DNA from: Pseudomonadota bacterium
GTDB taxonomy: Bacteria > Pseudomonadota > Gammaproteobacteria > Steroidobacterales > Steroidobacteraceae
DNA length: 64,000 bases
NCBI GenBank assembly: GCA_021826035.1
Contig: JAKBBE010000003.1
Span: forward strand, 22,946-86,945
Reading direction: 5' to 3'
Shown here: piece by piece, positions 33,268-43,548 of the stretch
How positions within the stretch are numbered: position 1 is the stretch's first letter
Layout of the letters: the number at the start of each line of letters is the position of its first letter
Program-made: the position numbers and the translations under genes
Notes under the pieces: model-generated
Seen by the model: only the letters and a program-made list of their open reading frames with translations
What the model was told of the DNA's origin: nothing
Database searches by the model: none

Positions 33268-35061
33268 ATGCGGCTCATACGTAATTTTTGCATCATCGCT
33301 CATGTCGATCACGGCAAGTCCACGCTTGCCGATCGCTTCATCCAGTTGTGCCGCGGGCTCGATGCCCGTGAGATGCACGAGCAGGTCCTCGATTCGATGG
33401 ACCTCGAGCGCGAGCGTGGCATCACCATCAAGGCGCAGAGCGTCACGCTCTTCTACGACGCGCGGGACGGTCAGCGCTACCAGCTGAACATGATCGACAC
33501 CCCGGGGCACGTGGATTTCTCCTACGAGGTGTCCCGGTCGCTGGCGGCCTGCGACGGGGCGCTGCTCGTGGTGGATGCCTCCCAGGGCGTCGAGGCGCAG
33601 AGCGTCGCGAACTGCTACACGGCCCTCGAGCAGGGCCTGACGGTGGTGCCGGTCATCAACAAGATCGACCTGCCCTCGGCCGATCCGGAACGCGTCATGA
33701 CCGAGATCGAGGAGATCATCGGTATCGAGGCGCACGATGCGCTGAAGGTCAGCGCCAAGACCGGTGAGGGCGTCGAGGCGCTGCTCGAGGCGTTGATCCA
33801 GAAGATCCCGGCGCCGCGGGGCGAGCCCGAGGCGCCCCTGCAGGCGCTGATCATCGATTCCTGGTTCGACAACTACGTCGGGGTGGTCTCGCTGGTGCGC
33901 GTGATGAACGGCAGCGTCTCGACCGGGGAGAAGATCCGAGTGATCTCCACCGGGCGGGCGCACACCGTCGATCGGCTCGGCCGCTTCACGCCGAAGCCGC
34001 TCGTCGCCCCGACGCTCGCCGCCGGCGACGTCGGCTTCATCGTCGCGGGCATCAAGGAAATCGACGGGGCGCCGGTGGGCGATACCATCACGCTCGAGAA
34101 TCGGCCGACCACCGAGGCGTTGCCCGGGTTCAGGCAGATCAAGCCGCGCGTGTTCGCAGGCCTCTTCCCGGTGAACGCCGAGGACTACGAGAGCTTCCGC
34201 GATGCGCTCGCCAAGCTGCGCCTGAACGACTCGGCGCTGCACTACGAGCCGGAAGTCTCTGGCGCGCTCGGCTTTGGCTTTCGCTGCGGCTTTCTCGGCC
34301 TGCTGCACATGGACATCGTGCAGGAGCGGCTCGAGCGCGAGTACCACCTCGATCTGATCACCAGCGCCCCGACCGTGGTGTACGAGGTCGAGCGCACCGA
34401 CGGGGCGGTGATCTACGTCGACAACCCCTCGAAGCTGCCGCCGCTGAATGAGGTCGAGCAGATCCGCGAGCCGATCATCGTGGCGAACATCCTGGTGCCG
34501 CCCGATCACGTCGGGGCGGTGCTGCAGCTGTGCACCGAGAAGCGCGGCGTGCAGAAGAAGATGCTCTACCTCGGCACCCAGGTCTCCCTGCAGTACGAAC
34601 TGCCGCTCGCCGAGGTGGTGCTCGATTTCTTCGACCGGCTGAAGTCGGTGAGCCGCGGCTACGCCTCGTTCGATTACGAGTTCTCGCACTTCCAGGCCGC
34701 CCCGCTCGTGAAGCTCGACATCCTGATCAACGCCGAGCGGGTCGATGCGCTCTCGATCATCGTGCACCGCGACAATGCCTATCACCGCGGCCGCGAGCTG
34801 GTCGACAAGATGCAGGAGCTGATCCCGCGGCAGATGTTCGAGGTCGCCGTGCAGGCGGCGATCGGCAGCGCGATCGTGGCGCGCGCCACGGTCAAGGCGC
34901 TGCGCAAGAACGTGCTCGCCAAGTGCTACGGCGGGGACATCAGCCGCAAGCGCAAGCTGCTCGAGAAGCAGAAAGAGGGCAAGAAGCGCATGAAGCAGGT
35001 CGGCCGGGTCGAGATTCCCCAGTCGGCGTTCCTCGCGGTGCTGCAGTTGGGCCGCAAGTAG
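33268..35061 (+). CDS. lepA: Elongation factor 4 (LepA)
   Basis: LepA is a ribosome-associated GTPase that aids initiation and back-translocation under stress. The 597-residue protein has the G motifs [17 protein letters not shown] and NKIDL, the [11 protein letters not shown] switch, and the family-specific C-terminal domain ending in [20 protein letters not shown]. It is followed by lepB, the standard pair. Confidence 0.98.
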   Translation: MRLIRNFCIIAHVDHGKSTLADRFIQLCRGLDAREMHEQVLDSMDLERERGITIKAQSVTLFYDARDGQRYQLNMIDTPGHVDFSYEVSRSLAACDGALLVVDASQGVEAQSVANCYTALEQGLTVVPVINKIDLPSADPERVMTEIEEIIGIEAHDALKVSAKTGEGVEALLEALIQKIPAPRGEPEAPLQALIIDSWFDNYVGVVSLVRVMNGSVSTGEKIRVISTGRAHTVDRLGRFTPKPLVAPTLAAGDVGFIVAGIKEIDGAPVGDTITLENRPTTEALPGFRQIKPRVFAGLFPVNAEDYESFRDALAKLRLNDSALHYEPEVSGALGFGFRCGFLGLLHMDIVQERLEREYHLDLITSAPTVVYEVERTDGAVIYVDNPSKLPPLNEVEQIREPIIVANILVPPDHVGAVLQLCTEKRGVQKKMLYLGTQVSLQYELPLAEVVLDFFDRLKSVSRGYASFDYEFSHFQAAPLVKLDILINAERVDALSIIVHRDNAYHRGRELVDKMQELIPRQMFEVAVQAAIGSAIVARATVKALRKNVLAKCYGGDISRKRKLLEKQKEGKKRMKQVGRVEIPQSAFLAVLQLGRK

Positions 35062-35172
35062 CGTGCCGCCGCGATGTCCGCCCCCACGATTCCCTCGCTG
35101 CCCGGCAACGGATTGGCGCACTCGAGCGCCCGGTGCTGCCGGTTCGTGCCCAAACTCGTCAATGGAGCCGCC

Positions 35173-36267
35173 ATGCCGTCTGTCGTGATGCAACTGGTCA
35201 TCGTTCTGTCCTGGCTCGCCATTCCGGTCGGCCTGGTGTGCGTGATCGATGACTGGTTGCTCAAGCCGCGCCGGCTGCTCGCCGCCGAGCCGGCTCGTGA
35301 GGGCGCCTTCGTCGCCTGGTGCTACCGGGCGCTGCCGGTGCTGCTGGTGGCGGTGGTGCTGCGGATCTTCGCCGCCGAGGCCCTGAACTTCAGCGCCGTG
35401 CTGCTGCTGATCTCGGTAGTCACCGGCATCGTGTGGCTGATCGATGCGCTCTGGCTGGCTCGGCGGCGTACCGCCGCGGCGAGCGCCGCGGGCCGCGACC
35501 CGCGCGGGGAGCCGGAGCCGACCACCGTCGACTATGCACGCAGCTTCTTCCCGGTCGCGCTCGCCGTGCTGCTGGTGCGCTCGTTCCTGTTCGAGCCGTT
35601 TCGCATTCCGTCGGACTCGATGATGCCGACGCTGCTCGACGGGGACTTCATCGTGGTGGAGAAGTTCGCCTACGGGCTGCGCCTGCCGATCACGCACACC
35701 AAGATCCTCTCCACCGGTGAGCCGCACCGCGGCGACGTGGTGGTGTTCCGCTATCCGCTGAAGCCGAGTGAGGACTACATCAAGCGCGTGGTCGGGCTGC
35801 CGGGGGATCACGTCGTGGTGCACGATGATCGCCTGACGATCAACGGGCAGAAGATTCCGCTGCGCATCGACGGCACCTACAACGACGGGTGCTACCAGAA
35901 TATGCAGCTCGGCACCGAGGACCTCGATCGTCACGTGCACCACGTGCTGCTCTGCCCGGTGCCGCTCGAGGTCACCGCCGATCCGCTGCCGAGCTGTCCG
36001 CGCTCGGACGCGCGCGGCTACATCTGCGGCGGCAACCCGCCGCCCGATGCGCTGCCGCTGTACGAACAGAAACTCGTCGAGATGGATGTCCCGGCCAAGC
36101 GCTACGTCATGATCGGCGACAATCGCGACAACAGTGATGACAGCCGGGTGTGGGGCTTCGTACCGCAGCGCAATCTGGTCGGTCGGGCCACCTACATCTG
36201 GTTCAATTGGGACATCGATCGCAAAGGTGGCCCGATCTGGAGTCGGATCGGCAAGAAGATCAAATAG
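35173..36267 (+). CDS. lepB: Signal peptidase I
   Basis: LepB cleaves signal peptides at the periplasmic face of the inner membrane. From ATG 35173 (GGAG seven bases upstream) it has 364 residues, with the catalytic serine S149 in PSDSMMPTLLDGD and lysine K204 in DYIKRVVGLPGD, and the C-terminal box GDNRDNSDDSR. Hydrophobic segments lie at about 4-26, 54-92 and 121-139, more than the two of E. coli. A start at 35074 is possible but lacks a ribosome site. Confidence 0.95.
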   Translation: MPSVVMQLVIVLSWLAIPVGLVCVIDDWLLKPRRLLAAEPAREGAFVAWCYRALPVLLVAVVLRIFAAEALNFSAVLLLISVVTGIVWLIDALWLARRRTAAASAAGRDPRGEPEPTTVDYARSFFPVALAVLLVRSFLFEPFRIPSDSMMPTLLDGDFIVVEKFAYGLRLPITHTKILSTGEPHRGDVVVFRYPLKPSEDYIKRVVGLPGDHVVVHDDRLTINGQKIPLRIDGTYNDGCYQNMQLGTEDLDRHVHHVLLCPVPLEVTADPLPSCPRSDARGYICGGNPPPDALPLYEQKLVEMDVPAKRYVMIGDNRDNSDDSRVWGFVPQRNLVGRATYIWFNWDIDRKGGPIWSRIGKKIK

Positions 36268-36280
36268 CGGAGGTTGAGCG

Positions 36281-36649
36281 ATGCACCGAGAACGCGGGAT
36301 CACTCTGATCGGCTGGCTGGTGTTGTTGACGCCGCTGGTAATCTGTCTGTACGCCGGACTGCGCTTAGCGCCGGTGTACCTGAATTACATGAAGGTGTCG
36401 CACACGCTCGATGAGGTGAGCCACCAGTTCCGCAGCGGCGGCGGCAGCGTGTTCAAGATCCAGACCTCCATTTCGCGCCATTTCGAGATCGACAGCGTCA
36501 ATTATCCCACGGTGCAGGACGTGAGCATCCGGCGCAGCGGCACGGGCTACCTGGTCGAAGCCGCCTACGTGTCCTACGCGCCGCTGTTCGGCAACGTCAC
36601 GCTGCGCGTGGCGTTCGACAAGACGGTGCACGTGAGCGGCGGTGGATAA
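36281..36649 (+). CDS. DUF4845 domain protein
   Basis: A 122-residue protein with one N-terminal transmembrane helix (about 7-30, ITLIGWLVLLTPLVICLYAGL) preceded by a short MHRERG segment, reminiscent of a pilin-like N-terminus. The rest (LAPVYLNYMKVSHTLDEV and on) matches the DUF4845 family regularly found between lepB and rnc. Function is unknown; the membrane-anchored, periplasmic topology and position suggest a link with signal peptidase. Confidence 0.85.
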   Translation: MHRERGITLIGWLVLLTPLVICLYAGLRLAPVYLNYMKVSHTLDEVSHQFRSGGGSVFKIQTSISRHFEIDSVNYPTVQDVSIRRSGTGYLVEAAYVSYAPLFGNVTLRVAFDKTVHVSGGG

Positions 36650-37346
36650 CGCAGAGTGGCCCGAGCGCTGGGTGCGCACGCACCTTAAGCACACGCCGCG
36701 CGACGCGGCGCTGTTTCGTGCCGCACTGACGCACCGCAGCGCGTCGGGGGCGAACAACGAGCGCCTGGAGTTTCTCGGCGACTCGGTGGTGAATCTGGTC
36801 ATCGCGCGGCATCTGTTCGCGCGTTTCGGCCAGGCGGACGAGGGCGATCTGAGCCGCCTGCGTGCCCGGCTGGTCAGCGCCGAGCCGCTGGCCGAGGTGG
36901 CCGCCGCGCTCGGCATCGGCGAGGTGCTGCAGTTGGGCTCCGGGGAGCTCAAAACCGGCGGCTTTCGCCGCCAGTCGATTCTCGCCGATGCCTTCGAGGC
37001 ACTGTGCGGGGCGCTGTTTCTCGATGCCGGGCTCGAAGCCGCCGCCGAGTTCATTCTCGCCTCGCTCGCGGCGCACATCGAGACGCTGCCGCCGCCGGCG
37101 GCGCTGAAGGATCCGAAAACCCGCCTGCAGGAGTACCTGCAGTCGCGCGCGCTCGCGCTGCCGCACTATGCGGTCGAGCGCGTCGAGGGCGAGCCGCACG
37201 CCCAGACCTTCGAGGTCAGTTGTGCGGTCGAGGACCTCTCGTTGTGCACGCGTGGGCGCGGCTCGAGCCGCCGGCGCGCCGAACAAGAGGCGGCAGAACG
37301 TATTTTGGACACGATTGGAAAACACTCCGATGAGCGATCAGCCTGA
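36642..37346 (+). CDS. rnc: Ribonuclease III
   Basis: RNase III cuts double-stranded RNA, including rRNA precursors. The 234-residue protein has the catalytic signature NERLEFLGDSVVNLVIARHL, a second acidic site in ADAFEALCGALFLDAG, and a C-terminal dsRNA-binding domain (DPKTRLQEYLQSR to RRRAEQEAAERIL). The GTG start overlaps the previous gene by 8 bases, and the end overlaps era by 17, the usual rnc-era coupling. Confidence 0.97.
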   Translation: MDNAEWPERWVRTHLKHTPRDAALFRAALTHRSASGANNERLEFLGDSVVNLVIARHLFARFGQADEGDLSRLRARLVSAEPLAEVAAALGIGEVLQLGSGELKTGGFRRQSILADAFEALCGALFLDAGLEAAAEFILASLAAHIETLPPPAALKDPKTRLQEYLQSRALALPHYAVERVEGEPHAQTFEVSCAVEDLSLCTRGRGSSRRRAEQEAAERILDTIGKHSDERSA

Positions 37347-38244
37347 AGGCGCCGAGCCGCTGCTGCGCTGCGGCTTCGCGGCGCTCGTCGGCCGGCCCAA
37401 TGTCGGCAAGTCGACGCTGCTCAATGCGCTGGTGGGCACGAAGGTCAGCATCGTCACGCCGCGCCCGCAGACCACCCGTCACCGCATCCTCGGCCTGGTG
37501 CAGCGCCCCGACGCCCAGATCGCCTTCGTCGACACCCCGGGACTGCACCGCCAGGCGCGTCGGGCGCTGAACAAGGCGATGAACCGGACGGCGACCTCGG
37601 CGCTCGCCGATGCGGACGTGGCAGTGCTGGTGCTCGAGGCCATGAGCTGGAACGGGGAGGATGAACTCGCGCTCGAGCGCATCGCGCACGCGCGCCGTCC
37701 GGCGATCGCCGTGGTCAACAAGGTCGATCAGGTCCGCCCGCGCGATCGACTGCTGCCGTATCTGGCCGAGCTCAACGCGCGCCATCCGTTCATTGCGCTC
37801 GTGCCGGTCTCGGCGCTGAAGGGGCACGGCCTTGAGGATCTGATCCGCACCATCGCGGCGCAGCTGCCCGAATCCCCGCCGCTCTTTGCCCGCGACACGC
37901 TCACCGACCGCGGCACGGCGTTTCGCATCGCCGAGACGGTGCGCGAGAAGCTCACCCTGGAGTTGAACCAGGAAGTGCCCTACGGCATTGCCGTGGAGGT
38001 CGAGCGGATGCACCACGAGGACGGCCAGCTCACGGTCGACGTGGTGATCTGGGTCGATCGCGAAGGCCAGAAGCCGATCGTCATCGGCGGCGGCGGGGAG
38101 CGCCTGAAGCGCGTCGGCAGCTCCGCGCGCCGGACGCTGAACGCGCTGCTCGGGGAGCGGCTGCACCTGACGCTGTGGGTCAAGGTGCGCGAGAACTGGG
38201 CCGACAATGCGCGTGCGCTGAAGGATCTGGGCCTCGACTCATGA
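37330..38244 (+). CDS. era: GTPase Era
   Basis: Era is a GTPase that matures 16S rRNA and the 30S subunit. The 304-residue protein has GRPNVGKSTLLNALVG (G1), DTPGLHR (G3), NKVDQV (G4), and a C-terminal KH domain with VIGGGGERLKRVGSSARR. ATG 37330 lies within the end of rnc; recO overlaps the stop by ATGA. Confidence 0.97.
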   Translation: MSDQPEGAEPLLRCGFAALVGRPNVGKSTLLNALVGTKVSIVTPRPQTTRHRILGLVQRPDAQIAFVDTPGLHRQARRALNKAMNRTATSALADADVAVLVLEAMSWNGEDELALERIAHARRPAIAVVNKVDQVRPRDRLLPYLAELNARHPFIALVPVSALKGHGLEDLIRTIAAQLPESPPLFARDTLTDRGTAFRIAETVREKLTLELNQEVPYGIAVEVERMHHEDGQLTVDVVIWVDREGQKPIVIGGGGERLKRVGSSARRTLNALLGERLHLTLWVKVRENWADNARALKDLGLDS

Positions 38245-38993
38245 GCGCCCCGGCCCGCCGCGTCCACCTCGCGCCGGCCTACCTGCTGCATCACCGGCCG
38301 TACCGCGAGAGCGGACGGATTCTCGAGGTTCTGGTGCGCGCCGAGGGGCGCCTGACGCTGTTCGCCCGCGGCGTGAGCGGGCCGAAGTCGCGCCTCGCCG
38401 CGGTGCTGCAGCCCTTTCAGCCGCTGCTCGTGTCCTTCACCCAGGGCCGCGAGGCCGGGCAGCTCACGGCCGCGGAGTGCGTCGCGCCGGCCGCGCCGCT
38501 GCCGGCCGGGTGCGTGATGAGCGCGTTCTATCTCAATGAGCTGCTGCTGAAGTTGACGCTGCGGCACGATGCGGCCCCGGAGCTCTTCGATGCCTACGCC
38601 GGCGCACTGGCGCGGCTGCGCGACCCCGAGGCGATCGAGGCGGCGCTGCGCCGCTTCGAGCTCGAGCTGCTGAGTGCCGTCGGCTACGGGCTCGATCTGG
38701 CCACCGAGGTCGGCGGGCAGGCGATCGAGCCGGAGGGGTTCTACCGCTTCCGGCCCGCCCAGGGACTCCTGCGGGTGCCGGGCGAGGAGCTCGGGGCGCT
38801 CGCCGGCCACTCGCTGCAGGCGCTGCAGTGCGGTGATCTCGCAGCGGCGCGCACGCGCGCCGATGCCCGGGTGCTGCTCGCAGCGGCGCTCGCCGAGTGT
38901 CTCGAGGGGCGCGAGCTGGCCACGCGGCGCGTGGCCCGGGCGATGAAGCAGGGGTCGCATCCGGCGGCCCGCTACGGGAAAATGCCGCCATGA
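38241..38993 (+). CDS. recO: DNA repair protein RecO
   Basis: RecO helps RecR load RecA onto SSB-coated single strands. The 250-residue protein has the N-terminal OB fold ([20 protein letters not shown], then [20 protein letters not shown]) and the helical C-terminal domain with [10 protein letters not shown]. No zinc-finger cysteine cluster is seen, as is common in gammaproteobacteria. It is part of rnc-era-recO-pdxJ-acpS. Confidence 0.93.
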   Translation: MSAPARRVHLAPAYLLHHRPYRESGRILEVLVRAEGRLTLFARGVSGPKSRLAAVLQPFQPLLVSFTQGREAGQLTAAECVAPAAPLPAGCVMSAFYLNELLLKLTLRHDAAPELFDAYAGALARLRDPEAIEAALRRFELELLSAVGYGLDLATEVGGQAIEPEGFYRFRPAQGLLRVPGEELGALAGHSLQALQCGDLAAARTRADARVLLAAALAECLEGRELATRRVARAMKQGSHPAARYGKMPP

Positions 38994-38994
38994 G

Positions 38995-39009
38995 CCCCCG
39001 CTGCGGGGG
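38995..39009 (+). other. Short GC hairpin between recO and pdxJ
   Basis: CCCCCG-ctg-CGGGGG forms a 6-bp hairpin 24 bases before the pdxJ start and two bases after recO. It could lower read-through or help reset translation; no T run is present. Confidence 0.3.
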
Positions 39010-39033
39010 TGCCTCGGTCCGGCGGAGAACCCC

Positions 39034-39768
39034 GTGAGCCATGCCCCGATTGCCCTCGGCGTGAACATCGATCACGTCGCGACGCTGCGCCAGGCGCGCC
39101 GCGGCCGCGAGCCCGACCCCGTGCACGCGGCGCTCGAGGCCGAGCGCGCCGGGGCCGACAGCATCACGCTGCATCTGCGCGAGGATCGCCGCCACATCCA
39201 GGATGCGGACGTGCGCACCTTACGCGGACTGCTCAAGACCGCCATGAACCTCGAGATGGCCGTCACCGAGGAGATGATCGGTATCGCCTGCGAGGTCCGC
39301 CCACAGCATTGCTGCCTGGTGCCGGAGAAGCGTCAGGAACTCACCACCGAGGGCGGACTCGAGGTCACCGGTCAGCTCACGCGAGTGCGCGAGGCCGTCG
39401 CGCGGCTCGGCGCGAGCGGCGTGCAGGTGTCGCTGTTCATCGATCCGGACCCGGCCCAGATCGAATCGAGTGCACGCGCCGGCGCTCCGGCGATCGAGCT
39501 GCATACCGGCGCGTATGCCGAGGCGAGTGGTGCGGCGCGGGCCCGCGAGCTCGAGCGGCTCGCCGCCGGCGCCGAACTCGCGACACGGCTCGGCCTCACG
39601 GTGCACGCCGGCCACGGGCTCGACTACCACAACGTGCAGCCCGTGGCCGCGATCGGCCCGATCGTCGAGCTGAACATCGGGCACGCCCTCATCGCCCGTG
39701 CGCTGTTCGACGGACTGCCCGCCGCCGTGCGCCAGATGCGCGCGCTGCTCGATGCGGCACGCGCATGA
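39034..39768 (+). CDS. pdxJ: Pyridoxine 5'-phosphate synthase
   Basis: PdxJ condenses 1-deoxyxylulose 5-phosphate with aminoacetone phosphate in vitamin B6 synthesis. The 244-residue TIM barrel starts (GTG) with [19 protein letters not shown] and shows [15 protein letters not shown], then [12 protein letters not shown] and [11 protein letters not shown]. It overlaps acpS by ATGA, as in E. coli. Confidence 0.97.
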   Translation: MSHAPIALGVNIDHVATLRQARRGREPDPVHAALEAERAGADSITLHLREDRRHIQDADVRTLRGLLKTAMNLEMAVTEEMIGIACEVRPQHCCLVPEKRQELTTEGGLEVTGQLTRVREAVARLGASGVQVSLFIDPDPAQIESSARAGAPAIELHTGAYAEASGAARARELERLAAGAELATRLGLTVHAGHGLDYHNVQPVAAIGPIVELNIGHALIARALFDGLPAAVRQMRALLDAARA

Positions 39769-40166
39769 TCTTCGGCATCGGCATCGATGTCCTCAAGGCC
39801 GAGCGGATCGACGGGGTGCTCGAGCGACACGGCGAGCGCTTCATCGAGCGATTGCTGATGCCCGTCGAGCGCACCCAGCTGGCGCGCACGCGCCGGCCGC
39901 AGCGCTTCCTCGCGATGCGCTTTGCCGCCAAGGAGGCGATCGTCAAGGCGATGGGCACGGGCTTTGCCAACGGGGTGTGGATCCGCGACGTCGGGGTGGT
40001 GCAGAACCGACTCGGCAAGCCCGAAGTGGTCTATTCGGAACGCGGCGAGCGGGTGCGCCGCGCGCTCGGCATCGGCGAGGGCCACGTGACGCTCACCGAT
40101 GAGGCCGGACTCGTCGTGGCGGTCGCGGTGCTGCTGCGAGCGCCCGCGAGCGCACCCACGGAGTGA
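39765..40166 (+). CDS. acpS: Holo-[acyl-carrier-protein] synthase
   Basis: AcpS transfers phosphopantetheine from CoA to acyl carrier protein. The 133-residue protein has the Mg-binding [12 protein letters not shown] and the [15 protein letters not shown] signature. Standard length and position after pdxJ. The short C-terminal tail APASAPTE is not conserved-looking. Confidence 0.95.
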   Translation: MIFGIGIDVLKAERIDGVLERHGERFIERLLMPVERTQLARTRRPQRFLAMRFAAKEAIVKAMGTGFANGVWIRDVGVVQNRLGKPEVVYSERGERVRRALGIGEGHVTLTDEAGLVVAVAVLLRAPASAPTE

Positions 40167-40183
40167 GAGGATCTACGCAATCT

Positions 40184-40960
40184 ATGAATTGTCTGGTGTT
40201 CGACATCGAAACGGTGCCGGACGTCGCCCTCGGGCGGCGGCTGTATGGTCTTCAAGGGCTGAGCGACGCGGCGGTCGCCAAGGCCATGTACGCGCTGCGC
40301 CGTCAGGCCTCGGGCGGGGAGTTCCTCTCCCACGAGCAGCATCGGATCGTGGCGATCTCCTGCGTGCTGCGCCGCGGCGATTCGCTCAAGGTGTGGAGCC
40401 TGGGCGATGAGCAGGCCGCCGAGGGTGAGCTCATCGAGCGCTTCTTCGATGGCATCGAGCGCTTCTCCCCGGAGCTGATCTCCTGGAATGGCTCGGGGTT
40501 CGACCTGCCGGTGCTCACCTATCGGGCGCTCGCCGCCGGGGTGCAGGCGCCGCGCTTCTGGGAGACCGGGGATTCCGATCCGGCGTTTCGCTACAACAAC
40601 TACCTCAGCCGCTTCCACTGGCGCCACACCGACCTGATGGACGTGCTGTCGGGCTTTCAGGGCCGCGGGCGCGTCTCGCTCGAGCACATCGCGCAGCTGC
40701 TCGGCTTCCCGGGCAAGCTCGGCTTCTCCGGGGCGCAGGTCTGGGACGCCTACCAGGCCGGGGATCTGACCGGGATCCGCCGCTACTGCGAGACCGACGT
40801 GCTCAACACCTACCTGGTGTACCTGCGCTTCGAGCTGCTGCGCGGGCGTGTGAGCCGTGAGGCGCATCAGGGCGAACTCGAGCGCGTACGGGCGCTGCTG
40901 CGCACCGCCGAGGAGCCGCACTTCGCCCAATTCCTGCAGGCGTGGGAGGCGCTCGCATGA
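40184..40960 (+). CDS. Predicted PolB-type 3'-5' exonuclease
   Basis: A 258-residue DEDD-fold protein of the PolB-exonuclease-like family. The first acidic motif is FDIETVPD, the second is in SWNGSGFDLPVL, and the third is YCETDVLNTYLVYLRFEL. Related proteins are annotated as predicted 3'-5' exonucleases; the biological role is not known. ATG 40184 is preferred over GTG 40163, which overlaps acpS. It overlaps rlmD by ATGA and is presumably co-expressed. Confidence 0.85.
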   Translation: MNCLVFDIETVPDVALGRRLYGLQGLSDAAVAKAMYALRRQASGGEFLSHEQHRIVAISCVLRRGDSLKVWSLGDEQAAEGELIERFFDGIERFSPELISWNGSGFDLPVLTYRALAAGVQAPRFWETGDSDPAFRYNNYLSRFHWRHTDLMDVLSGFQGRGRVSLEHIAQLLGFPGKLGFSGAQVWDAYQAGDLTGIRRYCETDVLNTYLVYLRFELLRGRVSREAHQGELERVRALLRTAEEPHFAQFLQAWEALA

Positions 40961-42294
40961 GCCGCTCGCGCAGTGCTCGCCAGGTGCCGGCCGTGCAGGA
41001 GTGCGCCCGCGTGATGGCGCTGACTCACGAGGGCGAGGGGATCGTGCGCGAGGGCAAGACCGTCTTCATCCCCGGTGCGCTGCCCGGAGAGTCGGTGCGC
41101 TTCGTGCGCACACGGCGCCATCGGCAGCACGACGAGGGTCGACTGTTGGAGGTGCTCGAACCCGCCGCGACGCGCGTGACCCCGCGCTGTGCGCATTTCG
41201 GGGTGTGCGGCGGCTGTCTGCTGCAACACCTCTCGAGCGAAGCGCAGCTCGCGTTGAAACAGACCGAGCTGGCGGACAACTTCGAGCGCGTGGCGCGCGT
41301 GTCGTGTCCGCGCTGGCTCGCGCCGCTCGCCGGCCCGGTGTGGGGGTATCGGCGCCGGGCGCGCCTCGGGGTGAAGTACGTGCCGAAGAAAGGCCGCGTC
41401 GTGGTCGGCTTTCGCGAACGCAGCGCGCCTTACGTCGCGGACGTGCATCACTGCGAGGTGCTCGCGCCCCCGGTGAGCGAGTGGATCGAGCCGCTCGCCG
41501 AGCTCATCGGTGCGCTCGAGATCCGTCAACAGCTGCCGCAGATCGAAGTGGCGGTGGCGGACAACGTCACCGCACTGGTGCTGCGGGTGCTCGCGCCGCC
41601 CTCGGCGGCCGACCGGGAGCGGATGCATGCGTTCGCCGCACGTCACGGCGCGCGCATCTACCTGCAGCCGGGCGGACTCGAGAGCATCGAGCCGCTCGAT
41701 CCGGCCGCAGCGAGCGAGCCGCTCTTCTACGCGCTGGCCCCGTTCGACCTGCGGCTCGAGTTCCAGCCGAGTGATTTCGTGCAGATCAACGGCCCGATCA
41801 ATCGCGCGCTGGTGTCCCGAGCGGTCGAGCTGCTCGCGCCGGCACCGGGCGATGCGGTCCTCGATCTGTATTGCGGACTCGGCAACTTCACGCTGCCGCT
41901 CGCCCGCTCGGGGGCGCGCGTGGTCGGGGTGGAGGGCGAGGCGGCCTTGATCGAACGGGCGCGCGCGAACGCGGTGCGCAACGGCATCACCAGCGCGGAG
42001 TTCCACGTGGCGGATCTGTCCGTCGCACCCGACCCGCAGGTGCCCTGGCTGCGCGGCGCGTACCGGCACGTGTTGCTCGATCCGCCGCGGGTCGGCGCGC
42101 GCGAAGTACTCGGCGCGGTCGCGGCGCTGCGGCCGCAGCGCGTGCTGTACATTTCCTGCCATCCGGGCAGTCTCGCCCGCGACCTCGGCATCCTGGTGCA
42201 CGAGCACGGGTTTACGCTCGAGGCCGCCGGCGTCATCGACATGTTTCCGCACACCGGACATGTCGAGTCACTGGCAGTGCTGTCCGGACCGTGA
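40957..42294 (+). CDS. rlmD: 23S rRNA (uracil(1939)-C(5))-methyltransferase
   Basis: RlmD methylates U1939 of 23S rRNA. The 445-residue protein has an N-terminal TRAM domain, an iron-sulfur cluster site CAHFGVCGGC with the fourth cysteine in HHCEVL, the methyltransferase motifs VLDLYCGLGNFTLPLA and LLDPPRVGAREV, and the catalytic cysteine in YISCHPGSLARDL. ATG 40957 overlaps the previous stop. Confidence 0.95.
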   Translation: MSRSRSARQVPAVQECARVMALTHEGEGIVREGKTVFIPGALPGESVRFVRTRRHRQHDEGRLLEVLEPAATRVTPRCAHFGVCGGCLLQHLSSEAQLALKQTELADNFERVARVSCPRWLAPLAGPVWGYRRRARLGVKYVPKKGRVVVGFRERSAPYVADVHHCEVLAPPVSEWIEPLAELIGALEIRQQLPQIEVAVADNVTALVLRVLAPPSAADRERMHAFAARHGARIYLQPGGLESIEPLDPAAASEPLFYALAPFDLRLEFQPSDFVQINGPINRALVSRAVELLAPAPGDAVLDLYCGLGNFTLPLARSGARVVGVEGEAALIERARANAVRNGITSAEFHVADLSVAPDPQVPWLRGAYRHVLLDPPRVGAREVLGAVAALRPQRVLYISCHPGSLARDLGILVHEHGFTLEAAGVIDMFPHTGHVESLAVLSGP

Positions 42295-42305
42295 GGAGCA
42301 CACCC

Positions 42306-43355
42306 ATGACCCTCGGCCCGCTGATGATCGATCTGACCGGAACGGCGCTGACGGACGAGGAGCGCACCTGGCTCGCCCATCCGCTCGTCGGCGGGGTGAT
42401 CCTCTTCACGCGCAACTACGTCGAGCCGCAACAGCTGACCGATCTGGTGCAGTCCATTCACGCGCTGCGCACCCCGCGGCTCTTAGTCGCGGTCGATCAT
42501 GAGGGCGGCCGGGTGCAGCGGTTCCGCCCGGGGTTCTCGCTGCTGCCGGCGGCCCGGCGCATCGGCCGCCAGTTCGATCTCGAGCCGCGCGCCGGTCTCG
42601 CGCTCGCCCGCGAGATGGGTTGGCTCATGGCCGCCGAACTCGCCGCCTGCGGAATCGATCTGTCGTTCGCCCCGTGCGTGGACATCGATTACGGCGTGAG
42701 TTTCATTACCGACCGGGCCTTCCACAGCCGCCCGGAGGCGGTCAGTACGCTCGCCGGCGCCTACGCCCACGGCATGCGCGAGGCGGGGATGGCGGCGACC
42801 GCCAAGCATTTTCCGGGTCACGGGGCGGTCACGGCCGACTCGCATGCCCAACTGCCGGTCGACCGGCGCGAGCGGGCCGACCTCGACGGTGACCTGATGC
42901 CCTACCGGCGCCTGATCGCCAATGGTCTGCCGGCGGTGATGGTGGGGCACCTGCTGTTCCCGGCCGTGGATGCGGCGCCGGCGAGTTTCTCGCACCGCTG
43001 GATCGGAGAGGTCCTGCGCGCGGAGCTCGGCTTCCCGGGCGCGGTGTTCGCCGACGATCTGTCGATGGGCGGCGCGGTGGCCTATGGCGGGGTGCTCGAG
43101 CGGGCCACGCGCGCGCTCGCGGCCGGCTGCGACATGCTGCCGGTGTGCAACGATCGCGCGGCGGTGCAGCAGCTGCTGAGCGAACTGAAAGTGACGCCGG
43201 CGCCGGCGTCCGCGGTGCGTCTGGCCCGTCTGCACGGCCGTGAGCACCTCGATGCGGCGGCGCTTCGGGCCTCGATGCGCTGGCGCGAGGCACAGGCGCT
43301 GCTGGCGGCCTGTGCGGCCGCGCCGTTGCTCGAACTCGATCCGCCCCAGCCCTGA
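42306..43355 (+). CDS. nagZ: Beta-N-acetylhexosaminidase NagZ
   Basis: NagZ removes N-acetylglucosamine from anhydro-muropeptides in the cytoplasm during cell-wall recycling. The 349-residue glycoside hydrolase family 3 protein has LVAVDHEGGRVQRFR, the catalytic His loop KHFPGHGAVTADSH, and the nucleophile aspartate in VFADDLSMGGA. No signal peptide. In bacteria with AmpC/AmpR its products influence beta-lactamase induction, but none is seen here. Confidence 0.96.
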   Translation: MTLGPLMIDLTGTALTDEERTWLAHPLVGGVILFTRNYVEPQQLTDLVQSIHALRTPRLLVAVDHEGGRVQRFRPGFSLLPAARRIGRQFDLEPRAGLALAREMGWLMAAELAACGIDLSFAPCVDIDYGVSFITDRAFHSRPEAVSTLAGAYAHGMREAGMAATAKHFPGHGAVTADSHAQLPVDRRERADLDGDLMPYRRLIANGLPAVMVGHLLFPAVDAAPASFSHRWIGEVLRAELGFPGAVFADDLSMGGAVAYGGVLERATRALAAGCDMLPVCNDRAAVQQLLSELKVTPAPASAVRLARLHGREHLDAAALRASMRWREAQALLAACAAAPLLELDPPQP

Positions 43356-43365
43356 GGCGCGTCGG

Positions 43366-43385
43366 CGGGTGACAACTGTCACCCG
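43366..43385. promoter_or_regulatory. 20-bp palindrome, operator-like
   Basis: CGGGTGACA-AC-TGTCACCCG has perfect 9-bp arms. It lies 10 bases after nagZ and about 65 bases upstream of the exporter-operon promoter. Without a T run it is more operator-like than terminator-like. Confidence 0.5.
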
Positions 43386-43450
43386 AGCGCCGTGACGCAT
43401 CGCACTGGGGTGGCGGCGTGCGAGGCGCGATGCTGCGTGCATGTCGCGGA

Positions 43451-43479
43451 TTTACCTCACCCTTGCGCTGCCGTAGAAT
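43451..43479 (+). promoter_or_regulatory. Promoter of the ABC export operon
   Basis: TTTACC (43451-43456) and TAGAAT (43474-43479) are 17 bases apart, about 70 bases before the adaptor gene. Both hexamers stand out in the GC-rich gap. Confidence 0.6.
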
Positions 43480-43548
43480 GCGCTCACCGAGCCACGCGTT
43501 TGGTTCCGACCGGTCGGGGGACCGAGGGGAAAATGACGGCGATGGAGG